From Cranoglanis bouderius (lineage: Eukaryota; Chordata; Actinopteri; Siluriformes; Cranoglanididae), in contig CM042565.1 of the NCBI GenBank assembly GCA_023630585.1, positions 8,625,013 through 8,689,012 of the forward strand: a DNA stretch of 64,000 nt, given 5' to 3'. A model generated the notes under the pieces. It searched no databases. It saw only the letters and a list, made by a program, of their open reading frames with translations, and was not told the DNA's origin. This document shows positions 55,701 to 64,000 of the stretch, in pieces. The position numbers and the translations under genes are program-made. Position 1 is the stretch's first letter, and each line of letters begins with the position of its first letter.

Positions 55701-58700
55701 GAGAACCATGGTGATTAGTGATTGGTCATTGTGCTTATTGATTGGTTGTTGGGATTAATGGTGATCAGTGACTGGTCATTGGGAACCATGGTGATCGGTG
55801 ATTGGTCACTGGGAACATAGGCTCAAGCAAGCAGAACTTTTTGACTCACCACAAACATTTTACATGGTACCAAACATGTTCTCTCAACCTGTATAGCCAG
55901 CAGCTGTGAGCGTGAGAGCCATATCAAGTTGCTAATGTCTGCTTATAAAGTCATTACATTTTGGTCATAAAAAAAAAAATAAAAAATCACTAAAGGGATC
56001 TACACCAAATTTCGTGACAAATTCACAAAGTCAGCAACACTGGTTTAAGCTAATAATTAACCCTAATAAAATAGTTAATAATAATACCAACAGCCAGACC
56101 ACATACTCGGTTCACATGCTCATTGCAGCAGGTAGCATGATTCAATAGAGTAGCACACACCAAGACATATATGAATCAGTTGGAGCATGTTTTGCTTGAA
56201 CAACACACATCAAATATAAAGTTTTCTGTGGGAAAGTCAATGTGGAGCTTTCTTTCTCTGGTTGTTGATGAGTGAGAAAAACAAGAAGAACACACTAATA
56301 TGAACAGCTTACTGAGCCTGCTTGTCTGCTGGGCAACTGTCAATGAAAAACCAGTTGGACACCTAATCTGCTTATCCCAGGCACCCAGACTACTGATTTG
56401 TCCAACCCTGATCTACCACAGGCAATACTTTAACTGCAAAGGACACAAAGCATGAACTAATAAAACCATTGATTGTGTTGCAGAATCCTCATATCGTATC
56501 TCCATGAATAGAACTTGCATACAGTAGAGAACCACAAAACTAACGCCCGTAAGAAAAAGGTGTGACTGTCGTTAGTAAAACTTGTTTAATGAACAAATGG
56601 AACAATTTTGGACACTGAGCATTGTCCTCACGAGTTGACACAGTCACCGTCTTTATTTCAGAAGTACATTACGTGTACTGAGATGACGTTAGAAAATGTT
56701 CCTTACAATTACAATTACAATTACAGTTACAGCCACGGCAATAGCTGTCATTATTTATCTCATAATTGTCCGCCCTGTTATTGTAAAGGACAACTCACAG
56801 AGAAACAATATCAGCTCTTGCTACTCCATGAACCACTGTCCCAACAGTCACATTAAGGCTTCATTAAATTATTGAGATGGCAAAAGGAGAGCAGTGTAAA
56901 CTGACACTAACAAGCAACACCGCAGCTCTCCTAAGGCTTCACTTGAACCAACAGATAGATCAGATATTTATAGCATATCTTATTTCATCTTATGTTTGAG
57001 CCTTTCCATGTGATCTAAACTGCAATTCAACGCTACAACAGCCATTTGGAGAGGCAAAAATCCAGGGCAATTTCCAGCTGTAGTGCTGCACATGTCAAAA
57101 GGAAAACGGTAGGTAGGGAGTACAGCAAAACATTGCCTTATAGCTTAAATGGCAGTATTAATGCTCTTGAAGCTAATATATGGCTAATCATATAACCATA
57201 TTATATATTATCATATATAACCATATTTGGGGTGGATGATCTGATGATATATGATAATAAAAATCACATCGCAATAAGTTTTTCTTGGTTAATGCAGATA
57301 ATTTCAGTACTTCTACACCTACTGATTGAACAAAATGATTGTTCAAGTTGTGTTCATAATGTGTTCAAGTGTCATGTATGATGTTTTTTTTGCTATGTTG
57401 CCAACCCTATATTTATATGAACGCAAAAAAAACAAAAAAAAACAAAAAACAAAAGGCAAGATTCTCTCTGGAGACCCTCCTGGAGACGCCTGTACAGTTT
57501 GACGTTTCCCTTATTCCCAACAAACCTGCTCCGACTGATCAGCTAATTATCAGGGGCCCTGAATCAGGTGTTTTAGAAGCGAGAAATGTTCGAACTGTGC
57601 AGAGCAGTAGGTGGCCAGGAGCAGAATTGAGAAACCCTGAGCTAGACAAAACTGATGATGAGAACACAGCAATACACATATAGGCAAAGTCCTGAAAGCA
57701 ATTCCGCTTCATTTGTAGTTTTTACCTGGGCCTGCATGGGCTCCATGGAAACCTGGTATGTGTCCATGGACACGGCTGCTGGTGACTGCTGAGTGACGGT
57801 CACGGGGAACATTACCTTGTCTACCGAACATTTGCACTGCAGAACCTTGAAGGGGAAAAAAGGCGAGATTCAAGTCAAGTCTATGTTGCATAATGACATT
57901 ATAGTCATTACATAGTAAATACAGTAGCTTGCACAAGTATTCACCTCCCTTTAAGTTTTTCAACATTTTGTAGTGTTAAAGGCTGGACCTGAAATGGACA
58001 TCATTTGGATTATACAGTATGAATCTACACAAAACAGATCAGAGTACTTTAGTTTTTGGAAATAAAAGTATTCAACTAGTTCTGGTGGAACCGGTTGCCA
58101 TGAGAAATCACATCATAAACTAAATGGACTCCATACTCAACATAAAGAACATCTGGAATCCTGGAATTTTTGGGTTATTAAAAAATATCCCAAACTTGGC
58201 GTGGAGTACCATCCAATAATATCAATGGCCTGGTAAAGATCAAACTAGTCAAAGAAGCTACCATGAAGCCAAGGGTAATGTTCAAAATGATGTTACCACC
58301 ACCATGTTTTATTGTGAGGATGGTGTTCTCTGGGTGATGAGCAGTGTTGGGTTTCCTCCAAACATAACACTTTATTCCAAGGCCAAGAAGTTTAACTTTG
58401 GTCTCATCAGACCAGAGAACCTTTCTCTACATGTCTGCCTGATCTTTAACATGCCTTTTGGCAAACTCTAAACAGGTTTTATAAAGCTTTGTGAAGGTCT
58501 ACGGTTGTCCTGGGAACGGCTTCTCCCATCTTAGTTAAGGATCTCTCCCGGTCACTTACTTTTGGATGGCCTCCTCTAGGCAGAGGCACAGTTCTGCCAT
58601 ATTCTTTCCATTTTTCAATGTATTTAATGGTGCTCTATAAGTTGTTTGTTGGTTTTTTTTGTTTTGTTTTTTTAAAGCAAACCCCGACTGATATGTTTCC

Positions 58701-60475
58701 AGGACTTTATCCTGGACTTGTTTTGTTAGCTTTTTAGGCTTCATGATGCTGTTTGTTTAGGTATGTTTAATCTGGGCCATCAAGGAACAATCATATTTAT
58801 ACTGAGATCATGTGACACATTAAGTACGCAGACATGACTTCATTCAGCTAATTATATGTGCCTTCTGATGCCAACTGAACTAATTTAAGGGTTTCACAGT
58901 GATGGTATGAATGCTTATACAATCACAAACTTTACATTTTATTAATTTGTGAATAATATGCAAACTATTTTGATCCCCCCGCCCCCCCGCCCACCTCAAT
59001 ATTATGGGTTATTTTGTGTAGATTCATTACATACCTATGCAGGGCACTGTAACAACAAACTGCAGTCACAGACTCTCAGATTCTACATATACCCTCATGA
59101 TGCAACTCTAGCCTCTGGTGCTGCAATTACATGATGACAACTGCCATGTTCAAGTAATAGCATGAACTGTAAACTATATGTCCAAAATATACTGTAAAAT
59201 ACTGATCTGAATCACAGTGGTGCCATAATGCATACAGAACAGTCAAACAAGCTAACGTTTCATAAAACTAAAATATTCATGCTGTGTTCATGTCAGCAAT
59301 AAGATGTTGATGGAAGAATATATATTTAGTGTTTTGTAATAAAACAACAATAGAAATGTTTACGCTGATGCTCTGATACTTAATACCATCAACAGAACTG
59401 TCAGCTTTTACCTCCACCCCATAACAAAGGGACAAACGAGGTGGTGTTTTTTTCCCCCCTTCTGGAACAATTTTAGTTGAAGCACATGCTGTACTATATA
59501 ACAAGCCTTCCGTAATATAAATTACAGGATTATATTAATGCGATTGCTCTAATATATTATCATTTCTACAGATACAACTTCATTCCTAGGGTCTTGTATA
59601 ATTACTACATAATCTAAGCTGACTAATGAACTGATTAAACATGTTTATTATTTATTAAGGCTGTATAATCATTGATATGGCAATGTTTTCCTAAAAAATT
59701 TTTTTTTTTAAATCTTTCATGTTTTAATTAACATTTTTGGAAAGAGTCTTCAGCGTCAGAGCTTCGTAATGGTCAGTAGGAGAAGTCGCTTTCCCGGGTC
59801 CTTGGTAACATGAAAAGCTGCATTTATTGTCTTATTAACATCAAGATAAAGGAAAAAAAATGAGGTTGTTGTGGAAACTACTGTTTATTCCTGCTATACT
59901 GTAAGTGAGAACAGGAACTACTTTGCCTTGCGGACGTTCCACAACATTAAATGTAAGTATAAACAGTTAAAAGTAAGGCATGATGTTCTTTAATATATTA
60001 AAAACTGTAACTGTTGAAAAACGGTTGTGAGATGAATAAAATACTTCAATTTGTGTTGTTATTGGAAAATAATCCACTTCAAGTTCAGGCTGCATCACAC
60101 CACCCCAGAATTGATTATTTCCTACAGGAGCATGCCCTGTTGTGTTTTATTCCTTACTCGACCTGACAAAAAAAAGGGGGGGGGGGGAGAGGAACCCACA
60201 TCTCCTTTGCATGACACTATATTAGCATCTGCTCAGTATAAAGCTCTATCCCCGCTAAACAACCCTTGATGTTTTTTTTTTATTGCTGCAGTCATCACCT
60301 GTTCCGCCTTACTGTGGACATGTGAACGCAGCATTATGCGACATCATGACTGTCATAAAAAGAGAGATTGCTGCCTCACCATGCTGTGCGCTGACTGGTC
60401 CGTACAGGTCACATGCTCGATGGACGCGGACACAGGGAGCTGAAGGCTATCATCGAAGGTGATCTGAATTGAGCT
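42040..60475 (-). CDS. c2cd2l: C2CD2L / TMEM24, N-terminus beyond window
   Basis: ER-anchored protein that bridges ER and plasma membrane and carries phosphatidylinositol (known for mammalian TMEM24). Visible exons 5' to 3' on the minus strand: 60475-60380, 57845-57726, 54404-54297, 52824-52711, 52443-52341, 51505-51373, 50215-50151, 49960-49839, 49600-49429, about 46809-46702, 46554-46424, 43299-43062, 42293-42040. Phases agree; about 587 codons of roughly 700. The first four exons fit the lipid-transfer (SMP) part, the next five a C2 domain (CCVLSLDIPV) plus VTTVTTIQSRPKLD. Then come TLIISGVSK, SVDDVESETGSTGALE and RSLKDHKVGFLRSGTKLL. A polybasic GRKKSGSFSRRLIKRFSF region precedes the stop; in TMEM24 this contacts the plasma membrane. 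The acceptors at 46809/46812 and 52824 have alternatives. The transmembrane N-terminus is not in the window. Confidence 0.93.
42373..42774. mobile_element. hAT-like MITE with perfect 8-bp target duplication
   Basis: Ends CAGTGGTTCTCAAAGTGGGG and AAAAGTTTGTGAACCTCTG are imperfect inverses of the CAGTGGTTCTCAA type typical of hAT/Charlie elements. It is flanked by CCTTAAGA at 42365-42372 and 42775-42782. 402 bases, no coding capacity. It lies in the last c2cd2l intron, 80 bases upstream of the final exon. Confidence 0.85.
43590..43630. repeat. A-rich tract
   Basis: A-rich simple sequence with scattered G in the c2cd2l intron 46423-43300. Confidence 0.8.
44043..45617 (+). mobile_element. Full-length but decayed Tc1-like transposon
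   Basis: Starts CAGTCCCCTCTGAAAGTATT after TA and ends CTTGCTGGAGGGGACTG at 45617; inverted repeats of roughly 190-200 bases (CTAGATGTGTTAAACAACTT and AGTTGTTTAACACATCTAG mark the inner parts). A long A tract (45555-45592) has grown inside the right repeat. Transposase runs in the plus direction but is broken; see the pseudogene entry. The element at 28237-28651 is a deletion derivative of the same family. In the c2cd2l intron between 46424 and 43299. Confidence 0.9.
44351..45360 (+). pseudogene. Broken Tc1-like transposase
   Basis: 44351-44725 is open for 124 codons and 44904-45146 for 80, in different frames, with an early frameshift inside the helix-turn-helix part (AKKRGKIYESHC where the family has a KLKREGKSMRAIAQAL-like run in the neighbouring frame). 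The SDES-type block is missing near 44820-44860. The second Asp block is altered (EHDNDLKHHALR), and PDLNPVEQHF near 45168 has lost the usual Glu-Leu-Trp context. Inactive. Confidence 0.8.
46860..47605 (-). repeat. Family X repeat, reverse copy
   Basis: Read on the minus strand from 47605: TTGAATCTGACTGGTCAGTA, CTATAGTAACAGCTTATATA, GGTGGACTCTACACATAACC ... and at the far end GGAAAATAATAATCTCGGGG with TGTGCTGTTATTGG motifs. The same order of blocks is found at 2245-4510. A (CT)n run at 47203-47227 lies inside. In a c2cd2l intron. Confidence 0.55.
47203..47227. repeat. (CT)n microsatellite
   Basis: About 12 CT units in a c2cd2l intron. Confidence 0.95.
47739..49286 (+). mobile_element. Nearly intact Tc1-like transposon
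   Basis: Ends CAGCCGTGGCCAAAAGTTTT (47739, after TA) and AAAACTTTTGGCCACGGCTG (49286) are exact inverses, a terminus I recognise from a common fish Tc1 family. Inverted repeats exceed 40 bases. The transposase is readable over almost all its length with one damaged spot (see pseudogene). It lies in a c2cd2l intron, its right end 143 bases from the splice donor of exon 49600-49429. Confidence 0.93.
48077..49110 (+). pseudogene. Tc1-like transposase with one internal lesion
   Basis: The first frame, 48077-48724 (the family start is probably the internal Met at 48113), holds the helix-turn-helix (GFTGKDIAASKIAPKSTIYR), the GRPRKSSKR basic box and FSDESPFR with the first Asp. The second frame, 48703-49110, holds LFQHDGAPWHKAK with the second Asp, SPDLNPIETLWSILKRR with the Glu, and the C-terminus to HCKY. 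Between them, near 48675-48703, the region that normally reads MVWGCFSAKG-like plus about a dozen residues is shortened, changing frame. Only this lesion is seen. Confidence 0.85.
50693..50725. repeat. (AAT)n microsatellite
   Basis: About ten AAT units in a c2cd2l intron. Confidence 0.95.
51529..52105. mobile_element. hAT-like MITE at a splice acceptor
   Basis: Ends TAGAGGTCCACTGATAGTGG and AATTGGTTGACCTCTA are imperfect inverses. They are flanked by ATCATTAC (51521-51528) and ATCATTAA (52106-52113), a 7-of-8 match to an 8-bp duplication, as expected for hAT elements. Subterminal CCGATAACCGAT / GATAACCGATAG motifs repeat. 577 bases, non-coding. Its left end is 23 bases upstream, in transcript sense, of the acceptor of c2cd2l exon 51505-51373. 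Confidence 0.85.
52636..52698. repeat. (GT)n microsatellite, CA repeat in c2cd2l sense
   Basis: About 31 GT units on plus; on the c2cd2l strand it is a CA repeat beginning 12 bases after the splice donor of exon 52824-52711. Confidence 0.98.
53680..53960 (+). repeat. Family X repeat, partial copy
   Basis: CGTTGATATGGTGACAGGTTTTCTGTGAGG, ACAAGCTGCATTTTAT and TTATAACGCAGGTGAT resemble 59640-59900 and 4040-4260. Limits are approximate. In the c2cd2l intron 54296-52825. Confidence 0.4.
54978..55527 (-). mobile_element. Non-autonomous inverted-repeat element (MITE B), longer copy
   Basis: Right end AAACTTTTGCACAGTACTG (55527) followed by TA; the left end is eroded near 54978. Read in reverse it matches 15408-15736 block by block, but has about 215 extra internal bases (AGTCAGTACAAACATTTTAG ... 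CAGAACCAGCCACAG in either sense). No coding capacity. In the c2cd2l intron 57725-54405. Confidence 0.75.
55661..55818 (+). repeat. 30-bp minisatellite
   Basis: Five full or near-full units plus one partial of a 30-base unit, (A)(C/T)TGGTCATTGGGAACCATG followed by GTGATCAGTG. Units start at 55661, 55691, 55721 (20-base short unit), 55741, 55771 and 55801. Units differ by a few substitutions. Head to tail without spacers. In a c2cd2l intron. Confidence 0.9.
56706..56737. repeat. (TTACAA)n repeat
   Basis: Five hexamer units, TTACAA drifting to TTACAG, in a c2cd2l intron. Confidence 0.85.
57922..59049 (-). mobile_element. Degenerate Tc1-like transposon
   Basis: Starts CAGTAGCTTGCACAAGTATT after TA and ends ATGCAGGGCACTG before TA. 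Inner inverted blocks ATGAATCTACACAAAA (58018) and TTTTGTGTAGATTCAT (59012) pair. Minus-strand transposase traces include MKPKKLTKQVQDKVLETYQS (58744 down), an SDETK-like block near 58420-58400 and a GGGN/MVW-like block near 58320-58290. The 1128-base length and many stops show decay; the right repeat has an internal deletion. In the c2cd2l intron 60379-57846. Confidence 0.8.
59640..60165 (+). repeat. Family X repeat, partial copy
   Basis: TTGATATGGCAATGTTTTCC, GTCAGAGCTTCGTAATGGTC, TTGGTAACATGAAAAGCTGC and TTATTGGAAAATAATCCACT line up in order with 4042-4500. In the c2cd2l intron 60379-57846. Confidence 0.6.
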
Positions 60476-62098
60476 CTGTGATGATGAGAGACAGAAACAG
60501 ACAGAAAGCATGTGACAGTGAGTGTATGAGCAGGAAAAGTGTTCTAGAGCTGTAAACACAATCCTAATTATGTACAACGTAATTTAGTATTGCATATCTT
60601 CCAAATTGCCAACAACCCTCTCAAACACCACACTCCACATCTCAATGAGCCATTACATAATAAATAGCAGAGATTACACACTTTATAACCGCCTCTCTCC
60701 GCAGACACACACGCTAGTGCTTTGAGCCAAAAATATTGGTCAGCAAATCCCAAACCCAGGACGTCACTCCATCCCAGCGATAACGGAAGGCGGCCATGGC
60801 TGTGAGCTGCCAGTGAGCTGGTGTGAGCCAGAGGAGTGCTGTTTTATGCTGCGTTCAACTAAAACTGACCTCTGACTAGGAAAAACCGAAGAAAAGAACG
60901 CCACCTCAACACGAAATCCCTACTTGAAAAGTTGGGAAGGTCTCCTCAACCTGTGATGTCAAATCCACATTGCTGCACACAACATGAACAGTGAACAACG
61001 TAGTGCAAAAATGACATAATTCCAAGTTTCGACTTCCCACTTCTGAGTTAAGCCGACTGCAGCATTACTGTACAACGTCTGTGACAGTCAGGAGGATAAA
61101 TCAGTTAGACTCTTGAACCTGGCACTACCACTTAAAAATGTTCATCATTATTTCCTCTTTATTTGCATTATTGACTGCAATTATAATTGAACATGAAACT
61201 AACATCAACAGAGGATTACTCTTTTAGCGTGTAAGTCTTTAACAAGGCATTTATTTAGCTTTTTGTGATTAAGTTATATAAGTAATAATGTTTCAGCTCT
61301 GTTAAAATGTATTAAACTTGTACTATTTAAAACTAATGTATTAAATGATGATGTTGGATACAATTCCAGGACATACGACTGATCCAGATTTCAATCAAAG
61401 ATCTGTCTCAAATAAACAAGCGTTTTATTCTAGCCCAAAAACCTCATTTTTACAGACATTATTACCATCGTCTGAACGGGGAGCTGCAAATATAGCAGCA
61501 ATGCACGAGGAAAATAGGAGCTTCCCTGAGAGATGGTAGATGCTGCAGAGCAAATTCACAAAGCTGAGTGAGTACTACTGCAGCACAGTTTGTCAGCCTC
61601 TTTACAATTAGTATTTGCTGGCTAGCAATCAAACTCATATGGTAATTAAAGTTTAATCATTAATAGGGAGGGAGAATGTTTTATGAGTGCCGTCTGTTCT
61701 TTTCTCTCGTTAGCTCCTGCCGACGTGCCCCTCCTCTCTCAGGCTCTCCCTCCCCCTGACCCCGAGCGCTCACAGCCAAACTGGAAACAATGTCACTGAT
61801 TTCTCAGATTAATCAATTAAATTCTGTTTTGTTAATGGAATGAAATATACTTGGGCGCTCAAAAGTATACCCAAAGTATGGACTATGTGTGGAAAACACT
61901 GCTATAATACAATGCAGCATGGAGGAAAGAGAAGCCAGGTGTGAAAAGAGCTGATTCAGTGCATGATTTCTCTAGCCAAGCCTTGACCCTTGACACTTGA
62001 ATAATGCACTTACTGGAAACATCACCTAGGTGTGACCAAGAGTTCCTGACTCAGCGATCTGTAATTTGAACATCAGATGTATCAAATCAGAGCTTGTA
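60476..62098 (-). other. c2cd2l intron, 5' side of the first visible exon
   Basis: No further c2cd2l exon recognised here. A possible MITE (60847-61065) is listed separately. The rest is AT-rich DNA with nothing recognised. Confidence 0.4.
60847..61065. mobile_element. Possible short MITE
   Basis: ATGCTGCGTTCAACT at the left and GTTAAGCCGACTGCAGCAT at the right are weakly inverted. The inside contains CTGACCTCTGACTAGGAAAA, a sequence I associate with fish MITEs. Weak call. Confidence 0.3.
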
Positions 62099-63484
62099 CA
62101 CTGCTGTGAAAAAGTATTTCCTGATTTCTTCTGTTTTTGTGTACATCTCATACTAAATCGTTTCAGAAACTAAAACAAAGTCTAAAATAAAACAAAGGCA
62201 ACCTGAGTAAGCACAAAATACAGTTTTTAAATGATAATGTTATTTATTTATGAAGCAAAAAAGTTATCCAATACCAACTGGGCCTGTGTGAAAATGTATT
62301 TGCCCCCCTAGTTACTAATTCCCCAAACTGCATTCATAATGGGGTTCAGCTGGACTAGACGTAACCAGGCCTGATTACTGCAAACCCGGTTCAATCAAAT
62401 CAACACTTTAATAGAACTTTTTCAACAGCATGAAGTTGGTTAAAAGGTCTTACCCAGTAACACACTATGCTAAAGTTGAAAGGAATTCCAGAAATGATGA
62501 TGAAATGATGAGGAAGAAGGTGATTGAAATAGATCAGTCTGGGAAGGGTTACAAAGCTATTTCAAAGGCTCTGGGACTCCAAAGGACCACAATGAGAGCC
62601 ATTATCTCCAAATGGAAAAACTCAGCACAGTAGTGAACATTCCCAGAAATGGCCGACCTTCGAAAATTCCTCCAAGAGCTACTCATCCAGCAAGTCACAA
62701 AAGGGCCAAAGACAACATTGAAGGAACTACAGGCCTTTCTTGCAACAATAAAGGTCATGGTTCATGAGTCACTGGGCAAAAATGGCATCCATGGAAGGGT
62801 GGTGAGGTGAAAACCACCGCTAACCCAGAAGAACATTAAGGCTGAATTTTGCCAAAACACACCTTGATGATCCTCAAACCTTTTGGGGAAATGTTCTGTG
62901 GACTGACGAGTCGAAAGTGGAACTGTTTGGAAGACAGGGGTCCTTCTACATCTGGTGTAAACAAAACACAAAATTCCACAAAAAGAACATCATACCTACA
63001 GTCAAGCATGGTGGTGGAAGTGTGATGGTGTGGGGATGCTTTGCTGCTTCAGAGCCTGGGCAACTTAATAAATAATTGAAAATAATTGAGGGAAACATGA
63101 ATTTTGCTCTCTACCACAAAAACATAAAGGTGAATGTCCGGTCTTCAGTTCATAAGTTGAAACTCAAGCGCAACTGGATTATGCAGCAAGACAATGATCC
63201 AAAGCATAGGAGTAAGTCCACCTCTGAAAGCAGAATTAAAGTTTTGGAGTGGCCTAGTCAAAGTCCTGACCTGAACCAATTGAGATGCTGTGGCAGGAAT
63301 GTAAAGGGGCAGTTCATGCTTGAAAACAATCCAGTGTGGTTGAACTAAAGCAGTTCTGCAAAGAAGAGCAGGCCAAAATTCCACCACAGTGCCTTTGTTT
63401 TATGTTGTATTTCGTTTGACGATCTAAAACTATTTAGAAAAACAGAAGAATCAGGATGGAGGCAAATACTTTTTCACAGCACTG
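62099..63484 (+). mobile_element. Degenerate Tc1-like transposon
   Basis: Ends CACTGCTGTGAAAAAGTATT (62099, after TA) and AATACTTTTTCACAGCACTG (63484, before TA) are inverse. Plus-strand transposase pieces: 62430-62633 (KKVIEIDQSGKGYKAISKAL, HTH), VLWTDESKVELFG near 62893-62931, HGGGSVMVWGCFAAS near 63008-63050, and 63076-63348 (MQQDNDPKHRSKS, PDLNQLRCCGRN, where the catalytic Glu block is frameshifted). Several frameshifts; inactive. Confidence 0.88.
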
Positions 63485-63521
63485 TAACTGCTATGTTAGA
63501 TATCATGATACTGGCAATAAC

Positions 63522-63882
63522 CAGTCCCTCCAGGATTCTGCAATAACAGAAATGAATGTAAAATCAAGCAAACTCCACAGTATTCCGAAGAGTTTGCAAT
63601 TTTTCAAAATGAACACAGATTTTCTGCAGATTTGGGCCAAGACGCGTCATGTGACATCATCAGAACGCACACTCAGCCAAAGCCCTCTTCGATTTACGTG
63701 CATCGAACATGAGTACAGCTAAAAAGGTCTCATTTACCAACTGCCAATTCAAGTACTATTCTACACACAAAAAAAAAAAACTCCAGAAGTTGAATCAAAA
63801 ATTTTTTAAACAGCCGCAGAAAAATAAAGCACGTTTGACTGCAACAGTCACAAAAAAACTCTGTGAAATCCTGCACGGACTG
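63522..63882 (+). mobile_element. MITE, CAGTCC family copy 4
   Basis: CAGTCCCTCCAGGATTCTGC (63522) to GTGAAATCCTGCACGGACTG (63882). Contains AATCAAGCAAACTCCACAGT, GCAGATTTTCTGCAGATTTG and ACATGAGTACAGCTAAAAAG, matching the 18635 copy in the same orientation and, unlike it, keeping the TCATGTGACATCATC block. Starts 38 bases after the Tc1 at 62099-63484. Confidence 0.85.
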
Positions 63883-64000
63883 AAGAACTCCGAAAAGTGT
63901 ATTGTGACATAATTTATCACGATAATGATATTATATCGTCATACTGACCAGCCCTAATTTGGTGGCCTAAAATTATACAACTGCCACCGTGAACAAACCC

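Noticed and set aside
55661..55818. Regular ~30-base repeats, considered as a CRISPR array
   Set aside because: Units are head to tail with no unique spacers, vary in sequence, and lie in a vertebrate intron.

Overview
The window is vertebrate nuclear DNA, almost certainly from a ray-finned fish. Genes are split by GT-AG introns, AT-rich DNA and microsatellites are abundant, and about a fifth of the sequence is Tc1/mariner-type transposons with tRNA-derived SINEs, L2- and RTE-type LINE fragments and small inverted-repeat elements (MITEs). The repeat mix resembles an otophysan such as a catfish, but that narrower placement is inference.

Four host genes are present. arcn1 (coatomer delta subunit; minus strand, 6039-20712) is complete in ten coding exons, 508 aa. 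hmbs (hydroxymethylbilane synthase, haem pathway; plus strand, 21809-37189) is complete in fourteen coding exons, 358 aa. The two are divergent, with 1.1 kb between start codons. h2ax (minus strand, 39139-39567) is a single intronless exon ending in SQEY, with a histone stem-loop and an AATAAA downstream. c2cd2l/TMEM24 (minus strand, 42040-60475) is an ER-plasma membrane contact-site lipid-transfer protein; thirteen 3' exons are visible and its N-terminus lies beyond the right edge. hmbs-h2ax-c2cd2l matches the order I recall for human 11q23.3, but dpagt1, which lies between H2AX and C2CD2L in human, is not seen. The four genes share no obvious pathway; the neighbourhood looks like conserved synteny of housekeeping genes.

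Region by region: 1-6038 is downstream of arcn1 and holds a Tc1 remnant plus a SINE nested in a Tc1 nested in an older repeat. 6039-20712 is arcn1; its introns hold an apparently intact Tc1-like transposase gene, an L2 LINE end and several MITEs. 20713-21808 is the shared promoter region with a small MITE. 21809-37189 is hmbs; its 4.4 kb intron 5 and 2.8 kb intron 11 are packed with transposons. 37190-40410 holds the hmbs 3' end, h2ax and its CCAAT-rich promoter. 40400-64000 is c2cd2l with four Tc1-like elements, two hAT-like MITEs with target-site duplications, a 30-bp minisatellite and a CA repeat beside a splice donor.

I found no CRISPR array, operon, phage or defence island, and no sign of a novel multi-gene system. 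The most interesting material is transposon biology: one open transposase reading frame between long inverted repeats, internally deleted derivatives, nested insertions, and elements very close to splice sites. Exon boundaries were set by hand from GT/AG sites, reading phase and remembered vertebrate homologues; no search was run.
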